Of a DNA stretch of 64,000 nt, positions 59,673 through 64,000 are shown piece after piece. The notes beneath the pieces are model-generated. The model was given only the letters and a program-made list of their open reading frames with translations. It did not search any database and was not told the origin of the DNA. The stretch spans positions 62,001 through 126,000 of the forward strand of contig JAIXMP010000019.1 in the NCBI GenBank assembly GCA_025677815.1. The letters are read 5' to 3'. A program made the position numbers and the translations under genes. Position 1 is the stretch's first letter. The number at the start of each line of letters is the position of its first letter. The stretch is from Phascolomyces articulosus. Taxonomy: Eukaryota > Mucoromycota > Mucoromycetes > Mucorales > Lichtheimiaceae.

Positions 59673-62600
59673 ACTAGTTTTTTTTTTTTTTTTTTGCAGA
59701 AAAAGACTGGAAAAAAACATAGCCTTTTTATAATCTTTTTGGTAGTTCAAACTTTTTGAAAATCGGAAAATCAATAACAAATATGGCGGGTAAAAGAATG
59801 TTTGCTTGTGTAATCTTTGAGAGAGATATTGTCTATAGGTAGACACGAAGAATAAATTCTTTACTTACCCCTTCCCGTCATCATCTGCTTATTAATATAA
59901 CTGTCATGAAGTCGGAATGAATATATTTTCCCAATCTATGAGAATTAACTATAATCCTAAGCCAACGTTTTTTACTATTGAAAATGTATATATGCAACAA
60001 TGGTAAAAAGGTGATGACCTGCTTATATATTTTCCATATAAATTTTTATACTGACTAGTCAATATTTATATATATTATACATATATTTATACTCATCATT
60101 AAAATTACACTTCGGTAGTAGATGTTAGCTCTTGCCATTAGATTTGATTATTAATCCAAGTAGATTTGGTGATGCTGTTAAAGTACAATAAACTGTTGTT
60201 TTATTATTGGTCCATTAAGAAATGGAACCAATGGGCAGTGGTACGTGAAAGCGATATAAAATTTAAAGCTATCCCTGTTTTTTTATCATTATTATTATTT
60301 TTGACGGATGATTGCGCAATTAAGCATGATGGAGGCGCATATATATGTTACCTTGTGAATTTCCTTTTAGGGATCATTATTTTTTTTAGCCACAAATATG
60401 GACCATATGTAATACTTTATACAAGAATTAAGTGGAAACAATTCCAAAACTCTATTTATATTGTCAAATATATTTTTGCCGGATCAATACCAAGCCAAAG
60501 AAAATAAAGATAACAAATAAAATAGAGGTTAATGTAAAAGATAGATGATTTATTGTTTGATGATATTTATATGTTTTCTAGTTTGTTACGGATAATAATA
60601 TGTAATAATAATTGTTCTAATAATAATACTTCTGAGCGTCTTGGCAGCTATGATATGGCGTGTGATGGTACTAACGATGATACTACGCATCAAGGCAACG
60701 ACAACGATATTGGTTATGAATAACGATACACCAAGCAAGAAGTGTTCGGAAGTAACAAAAGGGAGAATAAAAATAATTGTACAAGAAGTATCGTAAAAGG
60801 AAGGTAGTAAACAAAGATATTTTACTACGACAATACGTCATAATAAGCATTTTAGGTGCATCTACAATGGTTCTTTACTTAACCACTGGTGCCATCATTC
60901 AGGTTTTAATTGATGAGTAGAATTTAATTTACGTTTGAGTATTTATACATATGTAGTATCATCGATCATAGCTTAAAGACAAACAAAAGCAAAAAATTTC
61001 TTTTTTTTTACTAACATGTTTAACCCATTGAGTTCTTCACCAAAGAAAATCCTTACTGATTCATTTTATTTATTACACCCTACTGGTATATAAATGGTGA
61101 TTGTTGTTTCAGCCAACTAAACGTTACAATACTTTTTTATTAGGCCTAGTACTTGGTATAATATATATAAAATGATGAATTTTTCTCCCCTTTAGGAAGC
61201 ACCGCACCACCTTTTAGCCTACTATCATACCCCTCTCCCCAATGCATATTATTATTTATATAAAACTGCACAGCATCTTGTTTTTCAAAACGCTGTTTTA
61301 CTACATGGCTAGTAGATTTAGTGTATACTTTAAAGTTTTAGTCAAAGTCGGTTTTTTAGATTTTTGCATTACTATATGCAAGAAATAAATTGTTTGCTGA
61401 ATACGGAGAAACGATTATTTGTTGTATTAAATAATTCTTACATTATCGATATGCTTAGTGTTTATATATAGAGTTAAACATCGCTTTATGCATTATACTG
61501 GGTGCAGTACTTAGCTATAATGCATATATGAATAAAATAAACATGCTTGACTTGTTTGTGTATTACCTTTTTTAAACAAACATAATTAGGATGTTCTTCC
61601 GCGTGTAACTGATCTTCTTCTTCTTCTTCTCCATATACTGCATTGTTTTATATATCCTCTATTATTTAAAGCAGTCAAATCTCCTTGGTAAAAATTAAAA
61701 TACGTATTATATTTTACACCTATTATGTTATACTATGATTAAAAGTATTCGATAACTATTTACTGCTTATTCATTGTAACAAAAGGCACTTGACAAAAAC
61801 AATAAATATGTAAGGTGGAGTGAAATATACTCGCCATATACTATTAAAGCAACTCTATGTAACAATATTCTGTGTAAATCTCAATAATGACTGTGCATAA
61901 AAATCATCTCCTGAAAGTATTCCTTCAACAAGAGTGTATGTGGTCTACATGTGTAGTACATCTAAACTCACCATTTGAGCGCCATGTATAAAAGCTGTTC
62001 TTTTATATACTAGTAGTGCTTCAGTAGTAGTCTTTTTTATTACTGCCTCGTTTATATTGTCTATCTTTATAATTATATAGCTTTGTGCTATATATCTGTT
62101 GAACCTACCCTTAAGCCAGGAAAGCTTACTATATAAAGTTTGTATATTACGTTTCTCTAATAATCAAGTGTGAACTATAATGATAAAATTAATTAAACCT
62201 TCTCAAATAAATATCTGTGATGTGGATCATGATTTATAGTAATAATAATAATAATGATGATGTTCTGGAACTACTTTATCCTTTTTAAAAAAAATCCATT
62301 TACACGGATCTTATAATAAAAAAAAAGAAGTGCCAACCCATTTTTGTCAGTTTTCCGGTGTTGCAGAAGAATTATTGATGACGCAAGCTATTTTGTCTCA
62401 CCAATGCAAAAAGTATCATAAAGTTTCGTATCACCTTTATTCGTGTATAGCTTTACAATATCATAAAGGGTCAAGGTATACCTACCATGCACGAATTCCT
62501 ACATCAATTTTTTGTGTTTACTTAAGAGATAATAGAATTATATAATAGGGGTGATAATATAATAATATAGAGAAAATTGCTTTCTCTAATTCATAACACT

Positions 62601-64000
62601 TAATGTTTTACGTATACGCTGATTTTATGTAAGCTGTACACACTCAAAAATATTATTTGCTAATGATATATAAATATATACGCACTAGTGACGCCATTAA
62701 AATAAATAACGTACAAGTGGAAACGTTGGTGTTTTAATAATCAATAAGCCAAGCCTTATTCATCTGCATGAATATGTATCTATTACATCCATGAAACAAA
62801 CCTTATTTTTTTATTTTGCTTTCTTCATTACCTTTCAAAAGAATAAACTTGATTATTTTATAATATACTACATAAGGATGCATACAGAGAGATATATCTA
62901 GAAAATACATAATAAATATATTGACCATTCATTGATGCGTAAAAAAAACTAATTAAAATTATACGTAAAGTTTTCAGTGGAATGGGAAAATTAATCAGCT
63001 AAACAGTTGCTTTCGTTATTAACCTTAATTTTTGTTATTATTTTTATGTTGTGCAACGATAGTCCTTTATTCCAATTCCATTTTGCCTTTAAATACACTA
63101 TTTTATACTATTTGTAACTTGTTATAGTTTGTCAGTTATTTTTATATATTTTATACCATTGCTTGATAAAACAAAAATATGGATTACAATGTATGAGAAG
63201 AATGAATATAGAAGAATTTAACATAATCCATATTACTCATGCAATCAAAAAGAACATTTATCACCCAACAACTAGATGTACAAGTCTTCTTTCACGAATA
63301 AAAAAAAAGATAATTTAAACTGGGAAGCTCTTTTAAAGCTGCCTTTTACCTATAAGATCAGATCACTTTTTTTACTTCTTGCTTTACTTTGTTTCTACGT
63401 ACGTAATTGTAGATTAAAGATGGAGAACGGTTTGGATATAACTACAGTTGATATCTATACTTATAAAGCAGTTTTATCTTTCCATCAATTGTATACATAA
63501 ACAATTATTATTAACTACTAGCGTAACAAATAGAAGGCTGTCAAGATGTTACAAGTCTCTTTCCATTTTGTTTCTTTGATTATCTTGTCACTGGGTCCCC
63601 ATAGCAACAACGAATTGTGTTCTTCTCTAGTACAAATTCTTCTTATTCACATGATGCTGATATTCACGAATATAGAAGCATGTCCCAAAAATCTCTTTCA
63701 AGTAACTTAATCTATTTACGTCATCAGGCATGAACCAAAATCATGGAAAGCTACAATTTTTTTTTACAAGTTTTCTTTTTCTTTCCTTTTCCATATTACA
63801 TTAAGTAAGCATAATCATGGTGATAATTAAGAGTGTCTAATGGTGACACTTTTTTGTTATTTCACGTATGAAGATGTTGATGAGGATGAAACAATAGAAT
63901 CTAGAATTTTATCAATTGCAGTTTTGTATTCCTTTTTAAGGTATAGTCTTTGGAGAAGGTTTTTTGGGATTGTATAAGATGGGGGGAGGAGGGGAAGGAG
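59673..64000. other. AT-rich right end, no convincing gene
   Basis: Over 4 kb of AT-rich DNA. The frame at 60166-60507 has two hydrophobic stretches but a biased AT-driven composition and no recognised motif. 60604-60723 is a short coding-like relic, listed separately. No tRNA-like sequence was recognised. Confidence 0.45.
60604..60723 (+). other. Short coding-like relic (40 codons, no start)
   Basis: The frame reads NNNCSNNNTSERLGSYDMAC then DGTNDDTTHQGNDNDIGYE and stops. Its base composition is more balanced than the flanks. It could be the last exon of a lost gene. Confidence 0.25.

Noticed and set aside
60166..60507. 113-codon plus-strand frame with two hydrophobic stretches
   Set aside because: Composition follows local AT bias, no motif or splice partner; hydrophobicity arises easily from T-rich DNA.

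Overview
This window looks like nuclear DNA of an early-diverging filamentous fungus, most likely Mucoromycota (Mucorales-like). It is strongly AT-rich. Genes are split by many short introns (about 50-150 bp, GT..AG), several exons are tiny (4, 10, 13 and 18 nt), and gene order is mixed on both strands. Exon coordinates below were worked out by hand from splice motifs and reading-frame phase. In each complete gene the exon lengths sum to a whole number of codons. The placement in Mucorales is an inference from gene style and from the kinds of decayed repeats present, not from a search.

Layout. 1-5.3 kb: a mitochondrial i-AAA protease (YME1-like, minus) is divergent from a small membrane-anchored LEA-like protein (plus). 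5.3-12 kb: a graveyard of mobile and multicopy sequence, with a Tc1/mariner-type transposase tail, an internally deleted Helitron, two decayed copies of a PD-(D/E)xK-like family and a foldback palindrome. 12-16.4 kb: a 12-exon TBCK-type protein (pseudokinase, TBC, rhodanese). 16.4-19.1 kb: mostly non-coding. 19.1-25 kb: a compact housekeeping block with PMP3, ribosomal protein eS1, GAR transformylase, SmG, a 47-residue UQCC6/BRAWNIN-like microprotein and a conserved fungal membrane protein. 25-28 kb: a long regulatory-type gap in front of a C2H2 transcription factor with two finger pairs. 31-32.7 kb: a choline/ethanolamine phosphotransferase. 35-38.5 kb: a Rom2-type Rho GEF that lacks the usual CNH domain. 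41.4-43.2 kb: a HET-domain protein. 43.8-49.3 kb: THO subunit 3, proteasomal Rpn11 and an unrecognised membrane/coiled-coil protein. 49.3-58 kb: a second degenerate accessory region with a foldback-element family, a third PD-(D/E)xK-like copy, other decaying ORFs and tandem repeats. 58.2-59.7 kb: an aldo/keto reductase. 59.7-64 kb: AT-rich, with no convincing gene.

Most intact genes are independent housekeeping functions: mitochondrial quality control and respiratory assembly, ribosome, splicing, mRNA export, proteasome, purine and phospholipid synthesis. They do not form a pathway cluster. The unusual material lies in the two accessory regions (about 6-12 kb and 50-57 kb), which share the same multicopy PD-(D/E)xK-like family, and in domain-architecture oddities (TBCK pseudokinase, CNH-less Rho GEF, duplicated zinc-finger pair, HET protein). 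I did not find a coherent new multi-gene system. The best candidate for something undescribed is the dispersed PD-(D/E)xK-like family.
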